Shown: piece by piece, positions 34,560 through 46,750 of the stretch
Layout of the letters: the number at the start of each line of letters is the position of its first letter
How positions within the stretch are numbered: the stretch's first letter is position 1
Origin: Aralia elata
Lineage: Eukaryota > Streptophyta > Magnoliopsida > Apiales > Araliaceae
Direction: 5' to 3'
DNA length: 64,000 bases
Assembly (NCBI GenBank): GCA_034770075.1
Contig: CM068377.1
Coordinates: 74,165,358-74,229,357 of the forward strand
The notes under the pieces: generated by a model
Databases searched by the model: none
Seen by the model: the letters and a program-made list of their open reading frames with translations, nothing else
Told to the model about the DNA's origin: nothing
Translations under genes and position numbers: made by a program

Positions 34560-34930
34560 TACATCATATCTGCTTAAAAAGAAGCATATCACTAACTATA
34601 AAAGTTATTTAAACTTTTATATTTGAACTCAAAGTTATATTTGTTTAACATAGAAACACATTCTTTATTTATAAAGGAAAATTAAATCTATATAAATCTG
34701 CATTAAATTATATATCTGCTTACTCAGAAGCATTCTTGATCTAAGCTTAATTTTATATATTTGCTTACATAGAAACATATTACACAAATATAAAAGTCTA
34801 TAAACTTTTATATAAATACCTGATCCTTAAACAGTTATCTGCTTATTTGAGAAGCATCAAATATAGAAGTTATTTAAACTTTTATATATTTGTATTGAAC
34901 TTCATCTGCTTATTTTAGAAGCATATTTTT
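34560..34930. repeat. Alternating hairpin array (TGCTT...AAGCA and AAAAGTT...AACTTTT)
   Basis: Two hairpin families alternate. TGCTT/AAGCA pairs with 6-7 nt loops lie at 34571-34586, 34717-34732, 34840-34856 and 34907-34923, with degenerate copies near 34630 and 34762. AAAAGTT/AACTTTT pairs lie at 34600-34618 and 34792-34808, with a decayed copy near 34867. The left edge coincides with a possible LTR terminus (GGTCTTACA ending at 34563). Confidence 0.7.
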
Positions 34931-35494
34931 ATCAATTTTTTTGTAAAAAGGGAAAAGGGTAGAGTTAGTTTATTTTATGTACCTGTGAGAAAGACGAGTA
35001 ATTTTTTGACCAAGACCAGAGTCGTAGAGAGGTCAGTTGGGAGTTGGGTCTCTAATGTACTTGTGAGGTGAGGAAGAAGCTATCATTTCAAGACCAGGTC
35101 ATAAAGTAGAACTGAACTCAAAAGAAAATGTGTAACTAGGCTTTAAGAAAGGAGTTGGGAGTTTACTATCCAAGATAGTTAGTTGTGGATATTTAGAAGT
35201 TTAGCTTTAAAACTTTGTAAAGGCTTCTATGCCTATTGAATGAGTATTTATTACTAAGAGTAATAGGATCTCAAGTCCTGGAGAGGAACTTGAGACTGGA
35301 CGTAGTAACATACCCAGTATGTATGTTGTGAACCAGATAAATCTATGTGCATTATGTGATTGAATTTTTACTATCTTGCATATTAATTTCTAACATTGCA
35401 AAATAATTTATTAAAAATTCAAAAAAGCCTAAGATAAATTTTTAAACGGTAATAATCTATTCAACCCCCCTTCTAGATTATTATTGGACTTTCA
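34931..35494 (+). mobile_element. SIRE-like copia LTR end (remnant)
   Basis: It has features of the 3' part of a Ty1/copia SIRE-type LTR: repeated AAGTCCTGGAG/ACTTGAGACTGG words, a GTGAACCAGATAAA segment, and the C-rich end ATTCAACCCCCCTTCTAGA finishing GGACTTTCA at 35494. No primer site follows, so it is a solo LTR or fragment. The left border is unclear. The family is assigned from remembered LTR features only. Confidence 0.4.
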
Positions 35495-38400
35495 ATCGTT
35501 GATTTTGACTTTCGTATTTCTACTATATAATTTTTGTATTATACTCATATTATTCTCATATTATACTCGTATAATAATTTGTGTTATACTCATATTATTC
35601 TCGGTTAGCTTTCGAAATTCGTTTGATTAGCTGAAAAATCGTGTTTTTCATTTTTAAATTTTATTATATATTACACCTCGTGATATCATATAAACGTTAT
35701 GGCGTCATTCAAAAAATCGAAAAAAATGTAAAAGTATTTTTAGCGTGAATAGTATTTTTACGTCTTTTCCTGGAAATGTTTTTTATCTTCGTCTACGAAA
35801 CCCTAGTTCGCAAATTCTAACACGTAAATATAATTTTAGGTCATAATACGACCTTTAAACACATAACACAGAATAATATTCATAAATTTTTATTTTATTC
35901 AATAATATTCAAAAACCCTAGTTACAAGGCTAAGTACGATTCTCGATCGTTACATTTACATCAAAAGCCTAATTACAAAGTTATCCGATTTCTCGGGTCG
36001 TCATAGAATATCTTTTTAGCTATGAGAAATTTGGATTAGGTTGCGCTTCATTACACTTATCCTTCAAATTTTTTCAATATACATTAGACGATACAAATAT
36101 TTATTTAGCAATAAAATAAAATTTGTCATAAACAATTAGCGACACAATAAAATTTGTGACAAATAATATAAATTGTGTATATTTATAAGTAAAGGGTATG
36201 ATAAGAAGTATAAAATATTTGTTTATGTTATTTAGGGTCACTTAATTTTGAACATAAAACATTGACAAGAAATATGGCCAAGTTTTTGTTCTTTTCTTTT
36301 CTTTTGTACATTTAAAAACTAAAAGCTCAAAGACACGCGGTGTTAACGTAGAATAAATATGCATGTTCTCCAAATTACCAAGTAAATCTAATATGCATGT
36401 TCTCCAAATTACCAAGTAAATCTGACATGTGGATGAGACGTTATGTAACGTTTGGATTGAAAAAAATGAGAATAATGAAAAAATAGAATGGAGAATGGAA
36501 CACCATTTTAATTAATTTAGCAAAAATAAAAATAAAGAATGGAGAATGGAATAGAGTATAGTGTGAAATGATTCATTTCATTCCTGAAAGGAATGAGTTA
36601 TTTTATTTTCCCTTAAAAAATAAAATACACAAATTTAATAAAAATAAAAATAGTTCATTACATTACATTAGAACAACCAAACATGCTTTTTTTTCTTTTT
36701 TCTTCTTTTTTTTATTTTTAAATTTTACGAATGAGTCATTCAATTCTACCTTGATTTCTACGATCAAAACATAACATAGCTTATGCTACTATATCTTGGT
36801 CCGGACCCTATGCTACCATCTTGGTTAAAATCAAGATAGAAACAGCAACAGTGAAAGCTATCTAAATTTGCCTCATTTATGTGTGTATTCTCAAAGTGTA
36901 TTACCTTTGTAACCTCATATAGCTATCTTATACAGTAAACACACTAATTATTCTGAAACTCAAATGTAACAAAGAAGTAATATGCATGAAATATCACGGC
37001 TGAATTCAGTCTGTGAAACATTTTGCTAGTTCGACCCTTTTTAACTGGTTGGAACGGTAGTAGGAAGCGACTTGCGGCTAAACATAAACTTCACTTAAAT
37101 CTATGCTGGGGGTTGCTTGAGGGCTGTAAATAGTAACTAAAAAAATATAATTTTCGTCCGTATTCAGTAGACTTGGCAAATGGACTTAGATGGGCCAAAT
37201 GGGCTGGGCCAAAAAGGCCTAGTTTTTATTAGGTTTTAAAAGTGAGATCCATGGCCCAGGGCACAATGAGTTGAGTTGGTCCATGAGCTTTTGCATATAT
37301 ATATTTTTTTAATTTTCTTAGTATAAAGAATAAGGTCATTTTAATGCTATTGATTTTTTTTATTATTTTTTATGAAACAGAGAGTAATAATTATTTGGGC
37401 AAAAAATAGAGTAGAGCAAAACAAACAAGCAGTTTCAATTGATTAACACGACATCGATAATAGATAATCAATTTTGACTAACTCATTAATTGTTTTTGAC
37501 TTTTTTTATAAAAAAAATTATGTTGCATATGCAATCCAAACACTATTTATAATTTAGTTTGTTTTCTTGACAAAATAATTAATATTGAATGACCTGACAT
37601 CATCGTTCTTCAAAAGTCCAACTACAAAAAGTTAAAATACCACATATCAATGATAAAATATAATCATTTCTTTCAATTCACAAGTAATGAATATATAGTT
37701 AGGTCAGTTGTATTATGCAAATTCCAATTTAACCGTATTGAAAGAGATAGAAGCGGCCTTTTTGATAAAAACATTGAATTAAAAGACTACGAACAATTAA
37801 TTTGAGTAAGTCGAGTGGGAGATAGAAAGAGTGAGAATGGAAGTTGAGAAGAACAAAACTAGAAGTAATAATTTTTTTTTCTTTTTTACTTTCTTTTTAA
37901 ATTCTTAAAATAGTTGGATTAATTTGACTCTTAATTTTAAAATAGTGTTATAGTGAGATAAAGTTAATGAAACAAATTAGTTTTGCACTGCTATTAAGAA
38001 ATGGGTTGGGCTAGGCTAGGGCACCCGTGGGTTGGACTGCTTTAGGCTGGGTCAACCAAAAATCTAAGCCCAAAGACCATCTTTTTATGGGTGGATTGGT
38101 TTGACCGGTGAGTTTGGACCGATTTTGTCATGTCAATATTCGTATTTTGATAATAAATATTATCCGTATCGGATTTAAACGTATATTATTCGTAATTAGT
38201 GATTTCCACAAATAAACATGTACGAATACGGAAGCATGCATATTTATATTCTTTAACATCCGTTATACCGACATATCCGTTAAAAATCATAAATTATGAA
38301 CAATAAATAACGGTTTTGCATTTTTTTATTCTTTTTTTCATTGTGCTATTGCTTTGGATGTTAAACTGAGTTATTAGTAGATTGTTTGGTTAATTTTCCT

Positions 38401-38674
38401 AAGTTTTTAAATTTTGTTTATTTATTTACAAATTTCAATTTACTGTGCCAATGAATGATATTAGTACATGTTAAACGAATAAGGATACCTGGATATTCGA
38501 ATAAGTAATTATTTGGATAGCTATTCAGAAATGGATAAATTCTTTGAATATCGAATTCGAATAATATTAATATGAGATACGAATATGAATAAATTATTTT
38601 TTTCATATACAAACTACGAATACCAATACGTCCGTTTACGACCCTAAATTACGCCCACTATCAAAGAAGTGTGA
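35495..38674. other. AT-rich intergenic DNA with small element debris
   Basis: No gene seen. A possible hAT-like MITE lies at about 36441-36690: GTTTGGATTG near the left end faces CAACCAAAC near the right end, with a central CATTCCTGAAAGGAATG hairpin. Two stretches rich in GGGCT/GGCCC (37170-37270, 37990-38090) resemble decayed DNA-transposon ends. A long 16-bp word, atgcatgttctccaaa, is repeated at about 36359 and 36393. Confidence 0.4.
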
Positions 38675-40194
38675 TCAACCACTCAACAAGAACAAGATGA
38701 TTAAGGAAACCGAACAAAGGGAACAAAGTGAACAAATGAGGTATACTGCCTTCCAACCGTGACTGACTTTTTGTTTGGCGCATGCAAAAAATTCACCTTC
38801 AACTGTCGGCATGGTTCTTCCTCCGATGGAGGGTCGGCATGTTTCTTCCTCCGATGTGATTAACTCTCTCTCATCCTTCACATTCTTTCCAATGTCTCTC
38901 TTTAACTCTCTCATCCTTCACATTCTTTCCGATATGCCTTTCTTCGAGCCTTATTTGGATTAATTTGTATTCACCCATCTTAGTCTCCGACATGACTTAC
39001 TAGTACAGATGACTTTCGGCACATTCATTGGAACCTATCTTAGTGACCGACATGACTTACTAGTGCAGTGCTCCTTTGCCCTATTATAGTCACATTACTT
39101 GGGTGGATACAGACGACTTTCGGCACATTCATTGGATGGCATGGAATTTAATCTAACCGGGGCTTGTACTTTTGACATTTTCAAGATGAGGCCAAACCGA
39201 TGCATATGAAAATGACATGAAAACTAATTACTAAAACTAGCCTTTGGTCCACCACCTTCAAACAAATATAGATGCAAAACATTCACCCCTTAGTAGCACC
39301 TTGGTAGGTCATCAGCTCACCACTTCTGGTTTTTCTGGGTGTCCGACATCTTGGCTACTGGAGATGCCTTATTTTTATGTAGACAAGATAATTCCCTGTT
39401 GTAGTTAATTCTATATTGAACTAGTCATTCTTTACATACTTTAATAACATGCTAATCCGTTGTTCAAATAATTGTCATCCAGGTCCCCATTTTATAGATA
39501 TGGTAAAACAAAACCCCACTCCTATGCAAATGAGAGTTATACCTAATTTGTAAATTTCTAAATTAATTTTTTTTATTAGATTCTTATAAAATATAAAAAC
39601 TCTTGCACACGATACACCCAACAAAGAAAAACTAGCATTTTATTTCTAACTCTTTCTTTTGTCAAGAACTACTGAACACAACTCTATCATCTGGTAGCTA
39701 GAATTCCAAGGACACAAAACCGAGAGGGCGAAGAAGAGGGAACTACTGTGCTCACCACAACTATCACATCATCTAATAGAGCATTATCGCTCCGAGGAAC
39801 TAAGAGATTCAGTATCTTGGAAACTTTAAACCACAAGACTGAATCTCACACGATACATATTGCTGAAGGTAAGAGAGACAAAGGAGTCTTAAGTCATTCT
39901 AGCAAATTTGCAAGTGTCTTACAGGTTAAAATGTAGGTTCATGGGTTAGGATCCCTTCAAGCATTTAAAGAAATTATTGCACTCGTTAACTATTTTTTTA
40001 ACATAAAGAAGTAATTTAAAGTTCATTTTTAGATGGACTTATTAATGTGGCTGTTTTATTTTTCGAAGGGGGTAAAGACTAAAGACAGTAGAAGGATAAT
40101 TAATACACAAGCAGGAATCTTTATTTGCAAAATGTGGCAACCTTTGCATATGATCCAGCAAGGTACAGGAAAACACATGCAAACTTCCCATATA
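38675..40194. other. Intergenic region downstream of the NAC gene
   Basis: No firm gene. Short direct duplications cluster at 38800-39150: GTCGGCATG..TTCTTCCTCCGATG twice, CTCTCATCCTTCACATTCTTTCC twice with a spacer, CCGACATGACTTACTAGT twice, and GACTTTCGGCACATTCATTGGA twice. An open stretch at 39748-39936 encodes 62 residues of unknown type and is probably chance. Confidence 0.45.
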
Positions 40195-40352
40195 CTTAGA
40201 TATATTCATGAAGAAATGCATCTTCCCGATAACTTCATAGAAGTTCCTATCACCACCCACAAAATAGCACAAACTTAGATATATTCATGAAGAAATGCAT
40301 CTTCCCGATAACTTCATAGAAGTTCCTATCAACACCCACAAAATAGCACAAA
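40195..40352 (-). repeat. 79-bp tandem duplication over the NAC 3' end
   Basis: Two 79-bp units, 40195-40273 and 40274-40352, differ at one position (ATCACC against ATCAAC). The gene-proximal unit holds the last codons of the NAC protein, including half of its membrane helix, and the stop codon at 40285-40287. The distal unit lies after the stop, so it does not lengthen the protein. Since 79 is not a multiple of three, the copies are out of frame with each other. Confidence 0.95.
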
Positions 40353-43300
40353 GTATACCAAGAATAAAAAAGCAAAAAATTCCCACTTTAGAACTTCCCG
40401 ACCTTCTAGAAGCAGCAGTGGGTTTACATGCAGCATCATTAGTTTTTCCAGAAATCATATTCAACCTACCAAAGCTAGACATCCGCTCAAAGGCCTTATT
40501 TACCAAAGCAGTTTCTGAAGCCGAAGCAGGAGTAGTAGGTATAGACTCCACAAAGGCCCAAAGAGCAGAGGAGAACCAAGAGTCTGTACCATCATCCACT
40601 TCACCACTTTGACATTGAGTTGCTTCGGTAGGAAGATTTGCGGGATTACCATTACATATCACACCTAAACATGGTCAAAACTTGCTAATATTAGGAAATA
40701 ATATATATAGCAGTAAATTGGCAGAAGAGCTCTTGAAGCTGGCTCAAACCCCTCTTTCCCCACTAGGGCACGAGAGTTCTTGCCATGTGGAAGATGACAT
40801 GGTCTGCAGAAACCATCCATCTGACCAAGAGCTCTATAATGTTAGCGAATAGAGCATAAATATTTACAAGAATCCAATGCAAGTAAAATCATAGCCTTAA
40901 AGGTAACCAAGTACACTACCACAAATTCATATTAAATACTATACCAGAAATTGGTTGACAAGCAGCAGCCTGATTTGCATCTGCTGGAGTTAAGGCTGCG
41001 TATCTTTGATCATGTGTCCACAGCTGCGAACTCATCTGATCTGCATCATTTAAATAGGGTTGCACCTGATAATTTACCATTTCATTCTCGTTGTTATTTG
41101 AATATGAATGTGACGCCATGTTAAACATTCCACTCTCCAGATTATTATTCATAAACGGCTGTGAAATCTTTCCCGCTTCACCTGGCCCTATATCCTGAAG
41201 AAACATAGTTGCATCATTGTACAAGTCAAGTTCTGTTAACCCATCAATCTCACCAAATGCGAATGCTTCTGGAGGTTTCTCAAAGTTCTGAACATTAGGC
41301 TCCGGACCAATGAGATCATCCATTTCAAGAAAATCTTCGAGGAAATTTTCACAAATGTTTGGAGCAGATGTGACGTCAGATGCTTCATGAAGTTGTAACT
41401 GAGACGTGGCTGACTGAGTGTAGTCAAAGCTGGCCTGCACGTTACATTGCTGGCTGTGGTGAAGCACCAAGCTCTGGTCAGGTAAATTGACTTCCCTCGA
41501 GCAATGATTTACCAAGGTACTTTCGTTTTCTTCCTCACCAATGAGCTGATCTAATGCATATGTGTAATCGACATCAAGGGGTGGAACAACCACAGGCTCG
41601 TCCTCAATCTGGTTCCTAAATTCCTCGACAAGATCATTTAACGGGAACTGTGCTTGACCATTAGCTTTGTTATTATCAATACATGAAACATCAGGTTCCT
41701 TCATGGAATTCCCCTTGTCTACTATGCCACTAAAATTCACACACTCATCATCAGCCCAGTCCTCTTCTTTAAAAGGTGCACCATATTGCTCACCATTCTT
41801 GGGACCTGGCCCACTTTTCTTGTACACCTTATATAGTGCATAATAATCCTGTGCAGAGGGACATCTTGTGAGCTCCTCTTCATCCAGGGTATACTCATGC
41901 ATCACCCAGTCCGTGCGTTTGCCAGAAGGAGCACGCCCTATGTAATAAACCAGGGTCTTCTTGATACCGACTGATCTCGAATTACATGAAATAGTTCGAT
42001 CCTTACCGGTTGCCTTCCAGTACCCATGCATGGTGGCCCTATTTGATCTTGCTCCATTTGGATACTTCCTATCTCTTGGGCTAAAAAAGAACCATTGTCT
42101 GTCCCCAGTCTTCAATTTGGATAGTTCTACATAAGTGAAAAAAATACCAATTAATATAGGGAATAAACACTCGATCACAGCAAAGAATTCGGATTCAACA
42201 GCTATTAAAACTTTATATCAAATTATATAGAATTGCAAAAGTAGTGTACAAAAATTTTGCCAAAAAAAAGTAGTGTAAAAAACCAATAGTATGATAATGG
42301 CAATCAAACCAAATCATGACCTATCTTGTTCCTAAACAAAGTGTGACATACTTCTGCATCTCAACAATGATTAACCAATACCCTGATACTCAAAGCTCCA
42401 AATTTAAAATTAATTATGTGATATTTCAATATTTTTTTAGCTTTTTTTTAAAAGGAACAGAATTCTAAAAGACAATGCAAGCCTGGCTTCACTCTCCATT
42501 CACCATCTCACAGGCAGTGACTATTCACGAAAGTTCTATTCTAATTAATCCAAAACTACTTCTCAACAAAATCAAAACATCTGAACCTTTAATTTCAAAC
42601 ACATAGCAATCCTGCAACAAACAGCCTTCAATCTAATCCCACATAACATAAATGAAAAAAGGGGAGCACCACTGAACACATAAACATCCAGAAGAACAAC
42701 TCAATTAGTTGCCACATAAGCTCCACACACACATACAGATTATTCTTGAAACTAAAGGAAGAACAATTATAATCCCTCCAACAATCAAACTAAAAAAACC
42801 CAATTACTGATATGTGATCACCAATTGCACCACCCAAAGCAAAAAATCCCAAACAACAAAATACTCCCACAGCTCAAAAATAAAGGATCAATTTTGACTT
42901 TTCGAAGCCAATTTGAGATATTTCCAAAGAAAAGTTGATATGCATTAATTTAGTTTTACATAATACAATTATGAAAATAGTAAACTATCAAAAGTCAAAT
43001 GATTATCTCAAATTGACTTTAAAAGTTCAGACTTGATAAACCCAGAAGTATAATCAAGTCAACCAACAACACACCAAGTACTATTCCCAGAAACCCATAC
43101 CCCGTTCAATAACATGTGTGTGCTGGAGATAGAAGATATAGATGAAAATCAACAAATCAATCGTTTAAGCTAATAAGGTAACAAATCAGATCCATATCAT
43201 ACAAAATCCAAAACATGCAATAATCACTCAATAGTCACACTAACATTCTTAAAACCAACCAATCAACAATACAACTGAACTGAATCAACCAATAATTAGA

Positions 43301-43593
43301 GCATATAAATCAGACCCAAATGACAAAAAAATAAAATCCAAAACAGCTTAATTTCTGCATAATAGGGTAAAAGTATTTGCAGTAGAAATAATACCAGGCA
43401 AATCTTCTGGGTCCCATTTGTAAACATCGGTCTCTCCAATCATGTCAAGTTTTAGCCGTCTCCTACAGATCTTCCTCTTCAGGTAATACAGGATAAGCTC
43501 TTCGTCAGTTGGGTGGAATCGAAATCCGGGCGGAAAGAATTTCGCGTCACCGAAACACGAAGACGCATCCTGTACCGTCATCGGTCGATTCAA
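40285..43593 (-). CDS. Membrane-tethered NAC transcription factor (NTL type)
   Basis: Three exons: 43593-43395, 42126-40945, 40664-40285, all with GT..AG borders. They total 1761 nt (586 residues plus TGA) and the phases fit exactly. The NAC DNA-binding domain (about residues 18-170) has FPPGFRFHPTDEELILYYLK, SNRATMHGYWKATGKDR, WVMHEYTL and YYALYKVYKKSGPGPKNGEQ. A long acidic, Asn/Gln/Ser-rich region follows, as in NAC activation domains. The C-terminus has one hydrophobic segment (VGIFCFFILGILCAILWVLI, about 553-573) after a basic stretch. The architecture matches membrane-bound NACs such as Arabidopsis ANAC013/ANAC017, which are held on the endoplasmic reticulum and released by proteolysis in organelle-stress signalling. 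The specific orthologue is not established. It is the only intact host gene seen. Confidence 0.95.
40665..40944 (-). other. NAC intron 2
   Basis: 280 bp, donor G/GTATAGTATT and acceptor ATGTTTAG/GT. It separates the activation region from the exon with the membrane anchor. Skipping or retention here would remove the anchor: reading on gives eight residues and a stop, a possible soluble form. Confidence 0.85.
42127..43394 (-). other. NAC intron 1
   Basis: 1268 bp, donor CCTG/GTATTATTTC and acceptor TTATGTAG/AACTATCC. It splits the NAC domain after its first 66 codons, a position usual in NAC genes. AT-rich, with no coding sequence of its own. Confidence 0.88.
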
Positions 43594-43860
43594 TACAACA
43601 CAATCACTATCAACGAGTAGTGATTGAAGAATCGGAATCGGAATCGGAATCGGTAAACCCTAATGGATGAAATACAATCACAATCACCGAGTAGTGATTG
43701 CAAAAACGGAATCGAAAAAACCCTAATTCGTTGAGAGAGATTTGAGATGAGGCCGAAAGGGGGTGGACTAGAAAGAGTGGTTTGGTCAAAGAGGTAAAAA
43801 TAGGAGGCGCGATAGAAAAGAGTAGGCGTAGATTCCCGGAAATTGGATTTATCATGTTTG
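43594..43860 (-). promoter_or_regulatory. NAC 5' leader and proximal promoter with duplication
   Basis: Upstream of the start codon, a segment with CGAGTAGTGATTG occurs twice about 73 bp apart (near 43613 and 43689). Each is followed (plus-strand view) by CGGAATCG words. The first copy has about four GGAATC hexamers (43632-43652). No reliable TATA box could be picked. Confidence 0.5.
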
Positions 43861-44395
43861 GTAAGATTGATTTTTCTTTTTCTTTTTCTTTTTCTTTTTG
43901 ATGAAAATGAGTGAAGATTATTTTAGAGAATTTTATTTTGACTACGTGGAGCTTGTTAGTTTAAGATTTTAAATATTCTTTCTATTCCGAAATATAAGAG
44001 TTTTTTATTAAAAAAATAAATTAATTTAAGATATTTTTAATATAAAGTTAATGTGATTTATTTAATTTAAGATTTTTTTATTAAAAAATAAATTAGTTTA
44101 AGATATTTTTAATATGAAATTAATGTGATTTATTTAATTTTTTAAAATAGTAAAAAAGACACCAGAAGTGAGGGACATTTCTGCATTAACTGCCCCTCAA
44201 AATAACACTATTATGAAAAATTACAAAACATCATTTTCTATACAACATGAGAAGAAAATGTATTTTGCATATATTCAATTACACAAAATAACATCGTTTT
44301 TGTACAGTAACTCACCTAATTATATACAGTGTCCCTCACCTTTCTTTTTGCCCATAATAAATATTATAATTAATTATACTTTTAGATAGTTTATA
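43861..44395. other. AT-rich upstream region of NAC
   Basis: It contains a (TTTTTC)n stretch at about 43871-43898 and a tandem duplication of about 70 bp at 43998-44138 (aagattttttattaaaaaat ... gatttatttaattt). No gene seen. Confidence 0.65.
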
Positions 44396-44650
44396 CTCCC
44401 TCCGTTCCAAATTAATTGTTTTTTTAGGACTTTTTAAGTCAAATTGACTATTTTTAAAATTAATAATTAAGCATATATAAATATATTTCTAAAATTATAA
44501 AAATTGAAATTAGTAATAAATTGTATACTTTCTTTTGGTTATAATATCTTCACCTATATGTTAGCAAAAATAGTAAAAAGATTAGTTTTAAAAATAGTCA
44601 ATTTAACTTTAAAAGGTCAAAATTGAGCAATTAATTTGGAACGGAGGGAG
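44396..44650. mobile_element. Stowaway-type MITE
   Basis: A 255-bp element with perfect 23-bp terminal inverted repeats starting CTCCCTCCGTTCCAAATT, flanked by TA on both sides (44394-44395 and 44651-44652). Homology of the arms extends inward with mismatches (AAATTGACTATTTTTAAAA). It has no coding capacity. These features define Tc1/mariner-derived Stowaway MITEs. It lies about 0.8 kb upstream of the NAC start codon. Confidence 0.93.
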
Positions 44651-44652
44651 TA

Positions 44653-46745
44653 ATTTTTATAATTGTATCTTCTAAATTTATATTAATTTGTATTAATTTT
44701 AAATTTCAAATTAATTTTAAAATATTAACATTAATCATATATTTTAAAACGGATGAAGTATAATTTAATTTTTATTATTTTGTTTAAGTGGGTATGAATC
44801 TTTTTATTCGTTATATTAGATAATAATTGTACAATAATTGAAACTGAATAGTGTCACTTTCCGGAAATTAGAGTCTTTACGTCTTACTGATTTTGTTTTT
44901 AAATGCTAAAACTTACATAAGACACATTTAGACAATATTTTTGACATGATTCTTTTAATATTAAATTGTGATTTAAAAAACAAAATAGTCAAAAAAAAAA
45001 AATTGTGATTGGCAAAAGAGTATTATGTTTAAGAATATAGAATAAATTATTTCAAATTTATTGCATCTAATTATACCCTCTCAATTAAAAACTTTTATAA
45101 AAAAATTGAGGGACAATTTTGCATCAACAAATTAATGTAAGCCTCCGTTAACTCTTTCCAACTAAAATAAATATTATTTAATTAAAACCATCGATTAGAA
45201 GATAACAATAAAATAAGAAAAAAAAAAAGAAAAATAGATGATAGATAATATTTATAATCTTGAACACTTCAGGTCCTTTTAGTAACTGTTTATGCTTTCA
45301 AAATTTTGTTTTTACTTCTACTTTTTATAAATCAGAAGTAGAAAATAGTGTTTATTAATTTTTTTTGTTTTAAAAAAAATTAGAAGCAAAATTCGTTTTG
45401 ACAACACAAGGAGCCATCTAATGAGGTTCATGCATTAAATCTTGTCAACAATAAATTTTTAAACCTTATCACTTCGTAAAATAAAATTAATATTTAAATT
45501 TAAGTATCAAACAAAATTGTTTGATTTTTATTTTCACTAATAAAAATAAGTAAAAATATAAAACATTTTTTTAAAGCGAAAGTAAATCATTAAAGAAGAA
45601 ACAATTAATAAATTAGCATCATGTAAATTTTGTCCGGGGCGGAACCCAGCTTAAAGCCAGCTATGACAATTGTCATGGCTGAATTTTTGGACTTTTTTAT
45701 ATACACAGTGTATTTTATGCAAATTTTGTGGATTGATTTCTTAAAGAATGTTAGTGTAAGAATATTATTTAGTTTAAAATATTATGTAATATGTAATTTT
45801 GTAATACATATTGTATATAAAGCCTCAATTTATTGCGATAATTTTTTTAATATATATAAATTGCCATGTCTGAACATGTTTAGATCTGCCTGAGTTTCGC
45901 AGTATTTTTCATAAAAATTTACTTTTATACTTCTCTCTATAATCACTTTAATACATTGAAATAATACTTTAATATTTGACAACAATAAGATTGTTTAATA
46001 CTAATAGAAATCTAGAAGGAAAAATATTATTCTCGCCAAGAATTCTTAGTATTAAGCTTTCACAATATATCCATAAACAATTATTTTGTTTTGATATTAT
46101 ATTCATCAATTTCTTTTTATTTGTAAATAGTGTAAACAACTTGATATCAAATTAGTTGCTAGAAAATCAATTTAATGGAAATTTATGTATATGTGTATAC
46201 AATTTTCATATGAAATAAAAGTAAAATTACATTTAGGATGAAATTTAAAGCATAGTTATTAAGTTTTAATCCTAAATATTATAAATCCACCGAAAAGAAA
46301 GCTAGATGAGAGCTGCTATTTGGTAAGAGAAAATGAAGATAAATATATTGTTAAAAAAAAGGGAATATAAGAAGGATCCAATTTCTTAATTTGTCAGGCA
46401 AACAACATACGTAAACAATTTTCCTTGAAAATGATTCAAAAATATATTTCGAACATGTATTGAAAAACGGAGCCTTAGTTGTGCTCGACGCGCTTTCATT
46501 TTATTAAATGATGCTTTATTGTCCAACCTAATCTTGATTTAGAAAGAATTAGAATAAATTTCAATAGTATAGATATGTTTGTAATTGATGTGGGTTGGAC
46601 ATGGATTATGGACATCTTCTTGGGTATGAATATTGGATAACCCAATTAAGATTGACAGAGTTTCATATCGTTTCATATCACTTTGACGCATTCAAATAAT
46701 ACTTGTGATATGGTTAGGATTGATAATGCGATATTTCGTCAGGTT
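44653..46745. other. AT-rich intergenic DNA with DNA-transposon-like debris
   Basis: No gene seen. At about 45634-45890 a possible decayed element runs from CCGGGGCGGAACCC to a TAGATCTGCCTGAG end and includes a near-perfect 22-bp palindrome centred on GACAATTGTC (45660-45681). The rest is low-complexity AT-rich sequence. Confidence 0.4.
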
Positions 46746-46750
46746 CAACC

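Noticed and set aside
36568..36774. 68-codon frame in AT-rich DNA
   Set aside because: Low-complexity Phe/Asn/Lys sequence over a probable MITE end.
38675..38963. Frames of 62-79 codons on both strands
   Set aside because: Overlapping opposite frames over short direct duplications; no protein family recognised.
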